From: Methanobacterium sp. UBA279
GTDB taxonomy: Archaea > Methanobacteriota > Methanobacteria > Methanobacteriales > Methanobacteriaceae
Reading direction: 5' to 3'
Assembly: GCA_002502855.1 (NCBI GenBank)
Contig: DAQK01000046.1
Coordinates: 25,680-89,679 of the forward strand
DNA: 64,000 nucleotides
Shown: one piece after another, positions 35,277-45,024 of the stretch
Numbering within the stretch: position 1 is the stretch's first letter
Layout of the letters: each line of letters starts with the position of its first letter
Translations under genes and position numbers: made by a program
The notes under the pieces: generated by a model
Database searches by the model: none
What the model was told of the DNA's origin: nothing
The model's input: the letters and a program-made list of their open reading frames with translations, nothing else

Positions 35277-37022
35277 ATGAAAGGTAGCGAAGCAATAATC
35301 AAATCACTGAAAGACCAGGGAGTAGACATAGTTTTCGGGTATCCCGGAGGAGTTCTTCTCCCATTATACGATGTGTTATATGATTCTGACTTAAAACATA
35401 TACTGGTGCGACACGAACAGTGCGCTGCTCACGCAGCCGACGGATACGCCCGTGCATCTGGAAAAGTAGGTGTATGCATCGGTACCTCCGGTCCAGGAGC
35501 CACCAATCTGGTGACAGGAATTGCTACTGCTCACATGGACTCTTCACCTATCCTGGCCATCGCCGGGCAAGTAGGAACTGCACTAATTGGTCGTGACGCC
35601 TTTCAGGAAGTAGACACCCTGGGATTAACCATGCCCATAACCAAACACAATTTCCAGGCCATGCAGGCCGATGAGATACCGGGGATGATAAAATCTGCCT
35701 TCTATATCGCCAGTACCGGACGGCAGGGACCCGTGGCCATAGACCTTCCTAAAGATGTTCAGGAACAGGAATTTGAGTATAAAGCTGATTTCCAGATCGA
35801 CCTACCAGGTTACAAGCCAACCAGGAAAGGACATCCCGGGCAGATTAAGAAAGCTTCAAATTTAATCCTTAAATCCAAAAAACCCGTAATCCTTGCTGGT
35901 GGAGGAGTTGTACTCTCCGAATCATCAGACGAACTATTAGAACTTTCCAAGCTAATAAAAGCCCCGGTAACCACTACACTGATGGGTAAAGGCTCATTCC
36001 CTGAGGACGATCCCCTATCCCTGGGTATGCTGGGAATGCATGGTAGAAAAGTTGCTAACCTGGTGGTAGATGAGTGTGACTGTTTAATAGTTATAGGATG
36101 CCGTTTTTCAGATAGAACCACTGGAAAAGTGGATGAATTCGCGCCTAATGCTAAAATTATCCACATAGATGTGGACCCTGCTGAAATTGGGAAGAACGTG
36201 GACATAGATATACCCATTGTGGGTGACGCCAAGATAGTCTTAACCAGCCTCATCAAGACCATCAGCAAGTTAAAAGAGGGTAACCCTGGATCTACAAAGG
36301 AATGGACCGATTACATATCAGACTTTAAAATAAACTGCATACCCCGGCTTTCATTTGATGATGTACCACTTAAACCCCAGCAGGTTATTAAGGAGATAAG
36401 GGATTCCATTGATTATGATGCCATTGTCACCACTGATGTCGGCCAGAACCAGATGTGGATGGCACATTACTTTACTTCAAAAATCCCCAGGACATTTTTA
36501 TCATCTGGTGGGCTGGGCACCATGGGTTTCGGATTCCCAGCTGCCATGGGTGCTAAAGTAGCCCTCCCTGAAAATGATGTGGTGGCAGTGTGCGGAGATG
36601 GAGGATTTCTGATGGTCTGCCAGGACCTGGCCACCGTCAGAGAATACGATATACCCGTGGTAGTCTGTGTTTTAAACAATCGCTACCTGGGAATGGTTGC
36701 CCAATGGCAGAAACTCTTCTATGACGAGCGAATGTCCCACACCCACCTGGGAGAAGTTCCAGACTTTGTTAAACTGGCAGAAGCATTTGGAGTCCGGGGT
36801 GAGAGGGTGGAAAAACCAGGAGAAATGAAAGAAACCCTACAATCCGCCCTGAAATCGGGAGAACCAACTCTTATAGATGTTATTATCGACCCTGATGAAA
36901 TTCTGCCCATGGTACCCCCAGGATGCGGAATTACAGAAATAGTAGGTGAATATAAAGTGGAAAGGGAAGTCCCGGGAGAAATACCCTACCGGGCCCCACA
37001 TAAGGAGAAGGAGTGGGAATAA
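35277..37022 (+). CDS. ilvB: Acetolactate synthase, large (catalytic) subunit
   Basis: A ThDP/FAD enzyme that condenses pyruvate to acetolactate, or with 2-oxobutyrate to acetohydroxybutyrate, the first common step of valine, leucine and isoleucine synthesis. The catalytic Glu is in RHEQCAAHAADGYAR near residue 48, and the ThDP motif is GDGGFLM plus NNRYLGMV near 440-470. I start at ATG 35277 because AGGTG precedes it, giving 581 residues. The regulatory subunit gene follows directly after the stop. It heads the ilvB-ilvN-ilvC-mmp12 cluster. Confidence 0.96.
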   Translation: MKGSEAIIKSLKDQGVDIVFGYPGGVLLPLYDVLYDSDLKHILVRHEQCAAHAADGYARASGKVGVCIGTSGPGATNLVTGIATAHMDSSPILAIAGQVGTALIGRDAFQEVDTLGLTMPITKHNFQAMQADEIPGMIKSAFYIASTGRQGPVAIDLPKDVQEQEFEYKADFQIDLPGYKPTRKGHPGQIKKASNLILKSKKPVILAGGGVVLSESSDELLELSKLIKAPVTTTLMGKGSFPEDDPLSLGMLGMHGRKVANLVVDECDCLIVIGCRFSDRTTGKVDEFAPNAKIIHIDVDPAEIGKNVDIDIPIVGDAKIVLTSLIKTISKLKEGNPGSTKEWTDYISDFKINCIPRLSFDDVPLKPQQVIKEIRDSIDYDAIVTTDVGQNQMWMAHYFTSKIPRTFLSSGGLGTMGFGFPAAMGAKVALPENDVVAVCGDGGFLMVCQDLATVREYDIPVVVCVLNNRYLGMVAQWQKLFYDERMSHTHLGEVPDFVKLAEAFGVRGERVEKPGEMKETLQSALKSGEPTLIDVIIDPDEILPMVPPGCGITEIVGEYKVEREVPGEIPYRAPHKEKEWE

Positions 37023-37520
37023 ATGGATGAACAAAGAACACACGTTATAAGTACTCTGGTTTTGAACAAACCAGGTGTTCTGCAAAGGGTCGCCGGGCTT
37101 TTCACCAGAAGAGGCTTCAACATCGACAATATAACGGTGGGTACCTCGGAACAGGAAAATATGGCCCGAATGACTATCATCAGTAAAGGTGATGAGAAGG
37201 TCCTGGAACAGATCATAAAGCAACTCAATAAACTAATCGACGTGGTGAAGGTAAGAGACTTGGATCCGGAAAACACGGTGAAAAGGGAGCTGTGCCTGAT
37301 TAAAATACATGCAATTTCAGAGAAGAAGAGATCCGAGGTTATCCAGTATGCCAATATCTTCCGGGGGAGAATAATCGATGTCAGCCCGGAAACCCTGACT
37401 GTGGAAATAACCGGTTCTCCAGGGAAAATAGAAGCCCTGATAGATTTATTGCGGGTTTTTGGAATAAAACAGATAGCTAGAACTGGACCTACAGCGATAT
37501 CCAGAGGAACGTTGGACTAA
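37023..37520 (+). CDS. ilvN: Acetolactate synthase, small (regulatory) subunit
   Basis: A 165-residue ACT-domain protein that activates the large subunit and confers valine feedback control. Residues ~6-75 are the ACT domain ([20 protein letters not shown]) and ~80-165 the second regulatory domain ([20 protein letters not shown]). It begins immediately after the ilvB stop codon. The ilvC gene follows after 51 bases. Confidence 0.95.
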   Translation: MDEQRTHVISTLVLNKPGVLQRVAGLFTRRGFNIDNITVGTSEQENMARMTIISKGDEKVLEQIIKQLNKLIDVVKVRDLDPENTVKRELCLIKIHAISEKKRSEVIQYANIFRGRIIDVSPETLTVEITGSPGKIEALIDLLRVFGIKQIARTGPTAISRGTLD

Positions 37521-37571
37521 TTCCCAATGAATTTTAAATATTTTATTAACTAAGTTTGAGGAGGAAAGAAT

Positions 37572-38552
37572 ATGTATTATGACAAAGACGTGGATACAGA
37601 TGTTTTAAAGGATAAAAAAATAGCAGTTATAGGATATGGAAGCCAGGGAATGGCCCAGGCAAGAAACATGGCTGATAGCGGATTAACCGTTATCGTGGGA
37701 TTAAGAGAAGGAGGTAAATCATGGCAAAGAGCTAAAGATGATGGTATGACTGTTTTATCAGTGGAAGAGGCTAGTAAAGAGGCTGATATAATTCACATAC
37801 TTATTCCAGATGAAATACAGGCCCAGGTATATGAACAGTCCATTAAAGACGGTCTAGAAGAAGGAAACACCATATCATTTTCACACGGATACAACATCCA
37901 CTTCGGATACATAAAACCACCAGAAAACGTTAACATATCCATGATAGCCCCTAAAGGACCCGGTGCCATGGTAAGACAGACTTATGAAGAAGGTTTTGGA
38001 ATTCCAGGATTAGTGGCTGTGGAACAAGACTACACCGGCAACACACTAAATGTGGCACTGGCCATGGGTAAAGGAGTAGGACTCACCCGGGCGGGAGTTC
38101 TAGAGACCACCTTCAAAGAGGAAACCGAAACAGATCTCTTCGGAGAACAGGCTGTTCTATGTGGTGGAGCAACTGAACTCATTAAAAATGGATTTGAAAC
38201 CCTGGTGGAAGCAGGGTACCAGCCAGAACTGGCTTACTTCGAGACCTGCCATGAACTGAAACTCATCGTTGACCTGATCTATAAAAACGGATTCGCGGGC
38301 ATGTGGGACAATGTGAGCAACACCGCCGAATTCGGAGGACTAAGCAGAAGAGAAAGGCTGATAACACCCGACACTAAAAAGGAAATGAAGAAAATCCTGG
38401 AGGAAATCCAGAAGGGTAAGTTCGCCAAGGAATGGGCACTGGAAAACCAGGCCGGCCAGCCCCAGCTTAAGCGTTTAAGAGCTATAGAAGGAGAGCTACT
38501 CATAGAAAAGGTTGGTGCTAAATTAAGGAAACTCTGCGGGCTTCAAAAATAA
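37572..38552 (+). CDS. ilvC: Ketol-acid reductoisomerase
   Basis: Class I enzyme (326 residues) that isomerises and reduces acetolactate, the second ilv step, with Mg2+ and NAD(P)H. The Rossmann loop [12 protein letters not shown] is at ~21-32. Metal and substrate residues lie in the C-terminal knotted domain ([24 protein letters not shown]). The beta2-alphaB loop reads LREGGKSW, which sets NADPH versus NADH use; the Ser after Lys fits NADPH. GAGGAGGAAAG precedes the ATG. Confidence 0.95.
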   Translation: MYYDKDVDTDVLKDKKIAVIGYGSQGMAQARNMADSGLTVIVGLREGGKSWQRAKDDGMTVLSVEEASKEADIIHILIPDEIQAQVYEQSIKDGLEEGNTISFSHGYNIHFGYIKPPENVNISMIAPKGPGAMVRQTYEEGFGIPGLVAVEQDYTGNTLNVALAMGKGVGLTRAGVLETTFKEETETDLFGEQAVLCGGATELIKNGFETLVEAGYQPELAYFETCHELKLIVDLIYKNGFAGMWDNVSNTAEFGGLSRRERLITPDTKKEMKKILEEIQKGKFAKEWALENQAGQPQLKRLRAIEGELLIEKVGAKLRKLCGLQK

Positions 38553-38592
38553 TATATTTTTTTCCTTTTATTAACCAAGAGGATAAATTTTT

Positions 38593-39585
38593 ATGGCCTT
38601 TGTAGGAATGGATCACGGCACTACTGGAGTATCCTTCTCTATATTAGATGATAAAATCACTCATTTTAAAATTGGAAGAGAAGAAACCTCTGCCGGTACC
38701 ATTTCTGCTGTAGAAGAACTTTCAAGAAGGATTAACCTTGATGAGATCCAGTTAATGGCCATCACCTACGCCATGGGCGATGGGATATCAGCTATCACTC
38801 CGCTGGAAAAGGTTAAAAACAGGGGTATTCTATCCATGGAAGGCGCTGGTAAGGTTACTGGTGGTGGGACTGCAGTTTACGATGAAATAAAAGAATCCGA
38901 AGTTCCCACCGTGTTAATTCCAGGTATTCACACCGAAACACCCTCCTTATACCCCTGGTTTAAAGCGGCCTATTCTCACCATGCCAGTTCCGAGAAGATC
39001 AGCATCGCCTACCATGCTTACCTGGAAACCGGCTTTCAAAACATGATTGTCTCCGACATCAGCTCCAACACTGTCAGTATCCTGATTAAAGACGGGAAAA
39101 TAAGGGGTGCTATTGACGCCTGTCTAGGTGCAATGGGAGTTATCCACGGCCCATTAGATTTGAAAATGCTCAGGGATATTGATAACGGTAAGAGAACTGC
39201 CAACGAATGTTTTTCCCATGCTGGGGCTGTTAAAGTTGCTGGTGTTCACGAGAAAATAACCCGGGCTAAGGATGAGATTGTCCGGCGATTGGAGAGGGGT
39301 GATGATAAGGCCAGGCTAGCACTGGAGACCATGGTTATGACCATAGTTATGGAGATATATGGCCTGGGTGGAATTGCGGCCAACATTGATGGCATTGTTT
39401 TAACTGGCTCTGTTGGATCTATGACCAAGCCTGTTGATGTGTTCGGTTCAATTAAAGAAAAAATAGATGATCTAGGTAAGGTTGTTAGGATAGGTGAAAG
39501 ATCTGGTTCTATTGGCAGTGCCCAAATTGCTAAAGCTATTTTTGAAGGTGAAAAGGATATTTTAGGTATTCCTGTACTGATTTAA
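38593..39585 (+). CDS. Methanogenesis marker protein 12
   Basis: A 330-residue member of the marker 12 family, found essentially only in methanogens, with an acetate/sugar-kinase (ASKHA) fold. The phosphate-1 loop is GMDHGTTGVSFS (residues 5-16), a metal/adenosine loop is SDISSNTVSILI near 154, and GSVGSMTKP near 275 is the adenosine motif. The substrate is not known. It lies 40 bases after ilvC, so it may be read through with the ilv cluster. Confidence 0.9.
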   Translation: MAFVGMDHGTTGVSFSILDDKITHFKIGREETSAGTISAVEELSRRINLDEIQLMAITYAMGDGISAITPLEKVKNRGILSMEGAGKVTGGGTAVYDEIKESEVPTVLIPGIHTETPSLYPWFKAAYSHHASSEKISIAYHAYLETGFQNMIVSDISSNTVSILIKDGKIRGAIDACLGAMGVIHGPLDLKMLRDIDNGKRTANECFSHAGAVKVAGVHEKITRAKDEIVRRLERGDDKARLALETMVMTIVMEIYGLGGIAANIDGIVLTGSVGSMTKPVDVFGSIKEKIDDLGKVVRIGERSGSIGSAQIAKAIFEGEKDILGIPVLI

Positions 39586-39595
39586 TATTGTTTTT

Positions 39596-39901
39596 TTATC
39601 CCCCACCGACTCCTGCTCCGTCTGAATCTCTGGATATCTCATAGTTGTGGTGGGATGTTTGATGGAGTTCCTGGAGGATTTTCTCCTTTTTAGACTTTCG
39701 GTTGGCTCTTTTCTTTTCCTTTTCAGGTTTTATGACCATTAGATAATCTAACCGGTAGTATAGACCGGTGGTATCCAGTCTTATCCAGGTGTTACTTTCT
39801 TTAAAGCAGATTTTATCGGCTTTTCCTTTGGTTCTGGTGCCTAGATATTTTAAGGTTGTCCCTTCAGAGATCTTATTGCCCCTGTGATCTGTTATGTCCA
39901 T
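39596..39901 (-). CDS. DUF2098 family protein
   Basis: A 101-residue protein. Residues ~1-60 form a small beta domain (GTTLKYLGTRTKGKADKICF, WIRLDTTGLYYRLDYL) that matches DUF2098, a family restricted to methanogens. The ~40-residue C-terminal tail is Lys-rich and ends in glycines. Role unknown. It converges with mmp12, 11 bases apart. Its upstream spacer holds three TTCTACAGTAGAA-like palindromes. Confidence 0.75.
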   Translation of the reverse strand: MDITDHRGNKISEGTTLKYLGTRTKGKADKICFKESNTWIRLDTTGLYYRLDYLMVIKPEKEKKRANRKSKKEKILQELHQTSHHNYEISRDSDGAGVGGG

Positions 39902-39971
39902 TTTAAATCCTTTTTGCGTGTTTGAGGGTTTAATGTATGAGGGTTTTTAGTACTTATTTATTTCCCAATTA

Positions 39972-40113
39972 TTCTACAGTAGAAAATTTCATCCCCATTG
40001 GAACATCTTCCTATCGCGTCAAAAAGTCTACAGTAGAAAAATTGTGGAAAATTGTAACCTTGAAATTGACCAAATTTAATGAATTCAATAGAGATTTTTC
40101 TACAGTTGAAAAA
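39972..40113. repeat. Three TTCTACAGTAGAA-type palindromes
   Basis: TTCTACAGTAGAA (39972-39984), TCTACAGTAGA (40027-40037) and TTTTTCTACAGTTGAAAAA (40095-40113) are near-perfect palindromes in the 220-base gap between DUF2098 and surE. Related copies occur at 22247-22297. They could be operators for DUF2098 or small dispersed repeats. Confidence 0.55.
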
Positions 40114-40124
40114 ATTAAGGTAAT

Positions 40125-40901
40125 TTAATCCAGCCATTCCCTTATTAAATCCAGATCAGTGGACGCATCTAAGGATATTGGTGTTATGGTGGCGCAATTT
40201 TCCTCCCTCAGGACATGCACATCCGTACCAGGATCATCTTTCTCCTGAGGCACACCATCAATCCAGTAGTAAGGCCTACCCCTGGGATCGAGCCTCTTTT
40301 CTATATGCACCTTGTACATCCTCTTTCCCAGGCGGGTTAATTTTATTTTATTGTTGTCTGGAGAAGAAGGTATGTTAAGATTCAGAAAATCTATCCCCTC
40401 AGGTAAAGATTGCCTGGCTATCCTCCGCACCACTTTTCTGGTCATCTTCTGGGCATGGGTAAAGTCCACGTCCACATGGCCGTCATGGAACTTCATATCG
40501 CCCCGGGTTACCTGTAAAGAAACCGAAAGGGCAGGTATATCCTGGGCAGCAGCTTCCATGGCGGCGCCTATTGTACCTGACGTGGTGAGCTCCGACATCC
40601 CCAGATTTTCCCCAACGTTAATTCCGGAAATTACCAGTTCCGGCTTTTCACTGGCTATCTCAAAAATACCAACCAGCACCGCATCTGTAGGAGTGCCGGA
40701 CACTGAATACGCTTCACTTCCGTCTCTTAAATTGGTCGAAGTAACCCTGATGGGTTCAAAAAGGGTTAATGCATGCCCGATACCGCTTTGCTGAGTGGCT
40801 GGGGCCACGATATCGATTGATCCCAGATCTTCCACTGCTTTCTTGGCAGCTATGATTCCTGACGAGTTAACTCCATCGTCGTTGGTAATGAGAATTCTCA
40901 T
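40125..40901 (-). CDS. surE: 5'/3'-nucleotidase SurE
   Basis: SurE removes phosphate from nucleoside 5'- and 3'-monophosphates using a divalent metal. The 258-residue protein begins MRILITNDDGVNSSGI, whose two Asp (ND-DG) and the following Ser bind the metal. SGINVGENLG near residue 90 supplies the Asn ligand. The start at 40901 fits the family's N-terminus; the longer frame from 40925 adds eight residues. Confidence 0.93.
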   Translation of the reverse strand: MRILITNDDGVNSSGIIAAKKAVEDLGSIDIVAPATQQSGIGHALTLFEPIRVTSTNLRDGSEAYSVSGTPTDAVLVGIFEIASEKPELVISGINVGENLGMSELTTSGTIGAAMEAAAQDIPALSVSLQVTRGDMKFHDGHVDVDFTHAQKMTRKVVRRIARQSLPEGIDFLNLNIPSSPDNNKIKLTRLGKRMYKVHIEKRLDPRGRPYYWIDGVPQEKDDPGTDVHVLREENCATITPISLDASTDLDLIREWLD

Positions 40902-41058
40902 ATAGGCATATATTTGCCTAACCATTCAAAAAGTTTTTGAGGATATTAAATAGGAACAGTTTTAAGTAATAAAACAATTAAACAAATATAATATACATAA
41001 TAATGTCCATATAAAGATGAGATGTTAAATCTTTCACCTATTTGCCCAAGGTGAGTTA

Positions 41059-41838
41059 ATGGAGAAAACAAAATTAGTTGATTTCGTGGCCAAGGTCATG
41101 GAAGAATCCGGTTTCAAGGTCTATAAAAACTTCCAAACCTCCAGACATATTATCGATATCTATGGAGTATTACCATCTGTTTTAGGCAACGTCGGAGTTG
41201 TAGTTGGTGTTAAAAACTACGATGAACAATGGGAAGTCGGACTTGACGTTCTAAAGGAGATGGAGATGGTGGCCAAGACCCTGAAGGCATCCAAAATAGT
41301 GGTGGTCAGCAGTTCCTACTTCACAGATAATGCAATCAACTACGCCGGTCGGAGAAACATCAAACTCATAGATAAAGATGGATTGGTAAACCTGGCTAAA
41401 AAATTCTCCAAAAGAGATTATATCGATGATTATGAAGTGGATGAAGATGTAGAAATAGCAGATGAAGAATATACACCCACCAGAAAATCACCAGGCATAT
41501 CCTTTTTCAGCGGGCCTAGAAAGAGTTTAGATAAAGGCGGCAAAACAAGTCGGCCCACCAGCAGTTCTATAGGACCAACGTTAAGAAATATTTTAAGTAA
41601 TACCATAGTACTGATAATACTGGTTTTACTGATATCAACCCTGATAAAGTACCTGGTTAGCTACAGCGGCGATGAAAACACGGCCTTCATAGGTATAGCA
41701 ACGATTTTATCAGCAGCCATCCTGTCTTATGGACTAGCCCTCTTCTTCGAAAGGGATATCATATCCACGTTAGTTAAGGGAACCACGGTATTCTTCGTGA
41801 CACTGATTATACACGTTGTGATTATTTTAGCATTCTAA
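41059..41838 (+). CDS. Membrane-tethered Mrr-like (PD-(D/E)xK) protein
   Basis: A 259-residue protein. Residues ~1-120 resemble the Mrr-type restriction endonuclease domain: HIIDIYGV supplies the conserved Asp, and VVVGVKNYDE the strand with the catalytic Lys, although the usual E/Q of E/QxK is Gly here. VVVSSSYFTDNAINYA matches the Mrr C-terminal helix region. Residues ~125-178 are an acidic/Ser-rich linker. Residues ~180-259 hold about three membrane helices. A nuclease fold on the membrane is unusual; it may be inactive and act in DNA or damage sensing. AAGGTGAG precedes the ATG. Confidence 0.65.
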   Translation: MEKTKLVDFVAKVMEESGFKVYKNFQTSRHIIDIYGVLPSVLGNVGVVVGVKNYDEQWEVGLDVLKEMEMVAKTLKASKIVVVSSSYFTDNAINYAGRRNIKLIDKDGLVNLAKKFSKRDYIDDYEVDEDVEIADEEYTPTRKSPGISFFSGPRKSLDKGGKTSRPTSSSIGPTLRNILSNTIVLIILVLLISTLIKYLVSYSGDENTAFIGIATILSAAILSYGLALFFERDIISTLVKGTTVFFVTLIIHVVIILAF

Positions 41839-41994
41839 TCAGTCTAATTTTAACGCTTCTAATACTATAAACCACCTAATCAGTGAATACCCATTAATAA
41901 TTTAAACAGCACAATCAATGCATTACCATCAATAGTTTAAACCAGCACATCCAGTGAATTAACCAGTAATCGCCCTCTTAAAAATTATTTTTAG

Positions 41995-42068
<74 letters not shown>

Positions 42069-42120
42069 TGACTAGGAACCTGGTTTCCACCAATAAAGTA
42101 GGCTAAAAGTAATTATTTTC

Positions 42121-42195
<75 letters not shown>

Positions 42196-42402
42196 CATGG
42201 TATTTTCAGTATTAGACAGACAGTGTATATAAACCTTCTGATTATAAATCAGTGTTATTTTTATATTAAGGACAATTATATAAGGATAAAGGAATTAAAT
42301 GTTCTAATCTAAAAAATGTTTCTATATTTAATTTTAAATCAATCAAATTTTATTGAACAGTCAAAATTTCATGGAAGAAGTAGATAAGAGAAGTGATTTT
42401 TA

Positions 42403-43326
42403 ATGGTTTTCAATGAATCTGGTAAAATATGGTTCAACGGCGAGTTGGTTGACTGGACAGAGGCGAACATACATGTTCTATCCCACGTGGTTCACTACGG
42501 CTCCAGCGTATTTGAAGGAATACGCTGCTACAAAACCCCCAAAGGTTCAGCCATCTTCCGTCTAAAAGAACACGTAAAACGTCTTTTTAATTCTGGTAAG
42601 ATATACCGTATGGAGATCGACTACAGCGTAGAGGAATTTTCCCAGGCAATAATAGACACCATCAAGGCCAACGATTTAGATGAATGCTACGTAAGACCAG
42701 TTATATTCCGCGGTTACGGTAAACTGGGCGTTCATCCCCTGGAAAACCCGTTAGAGTATATCATAGCCGCCTGGAGTTGGGGTAAATACCTGGGAGAAGA
42801 AGCCCTGGAAAAAGGGGTGGATGCCGGCATCTCCTCCTGGCGCAGATTAGCCCCCAACACCATGCCCAACATGGCCAAGGCCGGATCAAATTATATGAAC
42901 TCCCAGCTTGCTAAAATGGAAGCCATGGAAAACGGATACGAAGAGGCAATAATGCTGGACTACCAGGGCACAGTAAGTGAAGGCAGCGGTGAAAATGTTT
43001 TCCTAGTTTACGAGGGGGCCTTATACACTCCTCCCCTTTCCTCATCTATACTACCAGGTATCACCCGGGATTCCATAATAAAACTGGCCGAATCAATGGA
43101 CATAGAAGTCAGACAGGAGAATATTCCCCGGGAGATGCTCTACATCGCTGATGAAGTTTTCCTGACCGGCACGGCCGCTGAAGTTACACCCATCAGATCC
43201 ATAGATCAGATAAAGATAGGTAACGGTGAAAAAGGCGAAATAACCAGTAAACTACAGGAAAAATTTTTCAGCATAATCAGCGGATACCAAGAAGATAAAT
43301 ACAACTGGCTGACCTATGTAAAATAA
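42403..43326 (+). CDS. ilvE: Branched-chain amino acid aminotransferase
   Basis: A 307-residue fold-type IV PLP transaminase for the last step of valine, leucine and isoleucine synthesis. The PLP lysine is in [12 protein letters not shown] near residue 158, [15 protein letters not shown] near 100 shows the substrate-side loop, and [12 protein letters not shown] near 250 the PLP phosphate region. [14 protein letters not shown] near 28-41 is typical. It is not next to the other ilv genes. AAGTGAT lies upstream of the ATG. Confidence 0.94.
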   Translation: MVFNESGKIWFNGELVDWTEANIHVLSHVVHYGSSVFEGIRCYKTPKGSAIFRLKEHVKRLFNSGKIYRMEIDYSVEEFSQAIIDTIKANDLDECYVRPVIFRGYGKLGVHPLENPLEYIIAAWSWGKYLGEEALEKGVDAGISSWRRLAPNTMPNMAKAGSNYMNSQLAKMEAMENGYEEAIMLDYQGTVSEGSGENVFLVYEGALYTPPLSSSILPGITRDSIIKLAESMDIEVRQENIPREMLYIADEVFLTGTAAEVTPIRSIDQIKIGNGEKGEITSKLQEKFFSIISGYQEDKYNWLTYVK

Positions 43327-43375
43327 ACATAGCCCCTAAAACAAAAATACAATCTAATTTTTTGGTGACTTTTCA

Positions 43376-44212
43376 ATGGATATTATACAAGCAATAATAA
43401 TCGGTATAGTACAGGGACTGACTGAATTCCTGCCTGTGAGCAGCTCCGCCCATCTGGTATTTACACCCTATCTCCTGGGAACAGAATCCGGCCTGGCATT
43501 CGACACCCTACTGCACATAGGAACATTAGTTGCAGTGGTTGTCTATTTCTGGAATGACCTGGTGCACATGTTCAAGTCTTTCATCGCTAGCCTGGCAGAC
43601 GTTCCGCACGGCAAGTTCCGTGAAGGCCTACGGGAGGACCAGTTTAAGAAACTGGCATGGATGGTGCTTTTAGGGACCATACCCGCGGGTTTGGCAGGCG
43701 TCCTGTTTAAAGGCTTCTTCGAAGGTTTGTTCAGCAACATACCTGCCGTCGGGGCATTTCTGATAATTACTGGTTTTCTACTCTATGTATCAGAGATGGT
43801 ATCCCGGGAAACCAGGGATAAATCCAGTTTAAAGGAGATGAGCATTAAAAATGCCATGTTAATTGGTGTTGCACAGGCATGCGCCATAGCCCCGGGAATA
43901 TCCCGATCCGGTGCAACCATATCTACTGGTCTGTTTCTGGGACTTGAAAGAGAGTTAGCCGCCAGGTTCAGCTTCTTACTCTCCATACCGGCTATTCTAG
44001 GTGCGGCGCTGGTCCAGGTACATGACATATCATCTTTATTTGACATAACCACCAGTGTTACTGTAGCCGGCTTCATCGCTGCTGCCATATCCAGTTACCT
44101 GGCTATTAAAGTAATGTTAAAATTAATATCTGACCGGGACCTCCTGGTGTTTGCTTATTACTGCTGGATAGTCGGACCCCTAGCTATAATAATCTGGTAC
44201 TTCCTCATGTAA
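43376..44212 (+). CDS. uppP: Undecaprenyl-diphosphatase (UppP/BacA family)
   Basis: A 278-residue polytopic phosphatase that recycles the polyprenyl diphosphate carrier. The two signature loops are present: GLTEFLPVSSSAHL at residues 14-27 and PGISRSGATISTGL near 170-183, with the catalytic Glu and Arg/Ser. In this organism it should act on the lipid carrier of pseudomurein and glycoprotein sugars. TGGTGACT precedes the ATG, 49 bases after ilvE, so they are likely co-transcribed. Confidence 0.94.
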   Translation: MDIIQAIIIGIVQGLTEFLPVSSSAHLVFTPYLLGTESGLAFDTLLHIGTLVAVVVYFWNDLVHMFKSFIASLADVPHGKFREGLREDQFKKLAWMVLLGTIPAGLAGVLFKGFFEGLFSNIPAVGAFLIITGFLLYVSEMVSRETRDKSSLKEMSIKNAMLIGVAQACAIAPGISRSGATISTGLFLGLERELAARFSFLLSIPAILGAALVQVHDISSLFDITTSVTVAGFIAAAISSYLAIKVMLKLISDRDLLVFAYYCWIVGPLAIIIWYFLM

Positions 44213-44242
44213 AATTATAGCCCACATCATTTCCCGCTTTTT

Positions 44243-44440
44243 TTATTCATCTTCGAAAATGAAAAGATCATCTATCGTGGACTTTAAAGCCACGGCGATG
44301 TCATGAGCCAGTTTCAGGGAGGGATTGTACTTCCCCTTCTCCAGGAAAACAATAGTCTCCCTCCTTACCCCCACCTTCTCCGCCAGCTCCGCCTGGGTAA
44401 GGTTGTACCTAGCCCTGAATTCCTTTATCCTCGTCCTCAT
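44243..44440 (-). CDS. XRE-family helix-turn-helix regulator
   Basis: A 65-residue single-domain Cro/C1-type repressor: [37 protein letters not shown] is the full helix-turn-helix, and IDDLFIFE ends the protein. The gene follows the DUF2178-like membrane gene by 9 bases on the same strand. This pair (small XRE plus DUF2178) recurs in archaea and bacteria. It probably represses its own operon through the palindrome at 44932-44946. Confidence 0.9.
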   Translation of the reverse strand: MRTRIKEFRARYNLTQAELAEKVGVRRETIVFLEKGKYNPSLKLAHDIAVALKSTIDDLFIFEDE

Positions 44441-44449
44441 GAAATCCCA

Positions 44450-44875
44450 CTATTCTATGTCACCTTTACGGCTTAAAATAAGGTTAGCCACCAGCATAGC
44501 AGCTACCATGACAAAAATAGTCACTCCCATTAATTCCACCGGATCGCGGATTCTATTTGCCCAGTACATTGAAACCACCAGAGAACCCACAAACGTCAAG
44601 GTTATATACCATGACCAAGTTGTTGCAAGGGTCCCTACCTTTCTCAAACGCTCATCCTTTACTGTATCACCCATTCCAATATATGCAAAGAAGCTAATTA
44701 CATAAAACATAATTCCCAGAAGAAGCCCAGTAACTATGATATCATTCATGGTCTTCCATAAAATTAAACTCAGAGAACTAACTATTAGAAGAGCTGATCC
44801 AATCCATAGTATTACCCTGTACGAATTATAATCCCTTTCAACGTTGGATTTTGTCTTTTCAGTATTTTCAGTCAT
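44450..44875 (-). CDS. DUF2178-like four-helix membrane protein
   Basis: A 141-residue protein with a short charged N-terminus and four membrane helices in two hairpins. Between the pairs, DTVKDERLRKVGTLATTWSW is the conserved cytoplasmic segment (DER..kv...) seen in DUF2178 proteins paired with XRE regulators. Function unknown. First gene of the two-gene operon; the ATG follows AGGTGGGATGA. Confidence 0.7.
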   Translation of the reverse strand: MTENTEKTKSNVERDYNSYRVILWIGSALLIVSSLSLILWKTMNDIIVTGLLLGIMFYVISFFAYIGMGDTVKDERLRKVGTLATTWSWYITLTFVGSLVVSMYWANRIRDPVELMGVTIFVMVAAMLVANLILSRKGDIE

Positions 44876-44931
44876 TCATCCCACCTCGAAGTTATCAATT
44901 TCGAACAAAAAGTTAAATATTTCTAACTTGA

Positions 44932-44946
44932 TGTTGTATAACAACA
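44932..44946 (-). promoter_or_regulatory. Palindromic operator candidate for the XRE/DUF2178 operon
   Basis: TGTTGT-ATA-ACAACA is a perfect 15-bp palindrome ~57 bases upstream of the first start codon, in the right place to cover the promoter. The size and symmetry fit a Cro/C1-type dimer. Confidence 0.5.
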
Positions 44947-45024
44947 ATATCCAGGTATTTAAATCTTTCTATAGAAATTATGAAAAATCTGACTATAAAT
45001 AGAAAATCCCAAAAAAATCAGCGA

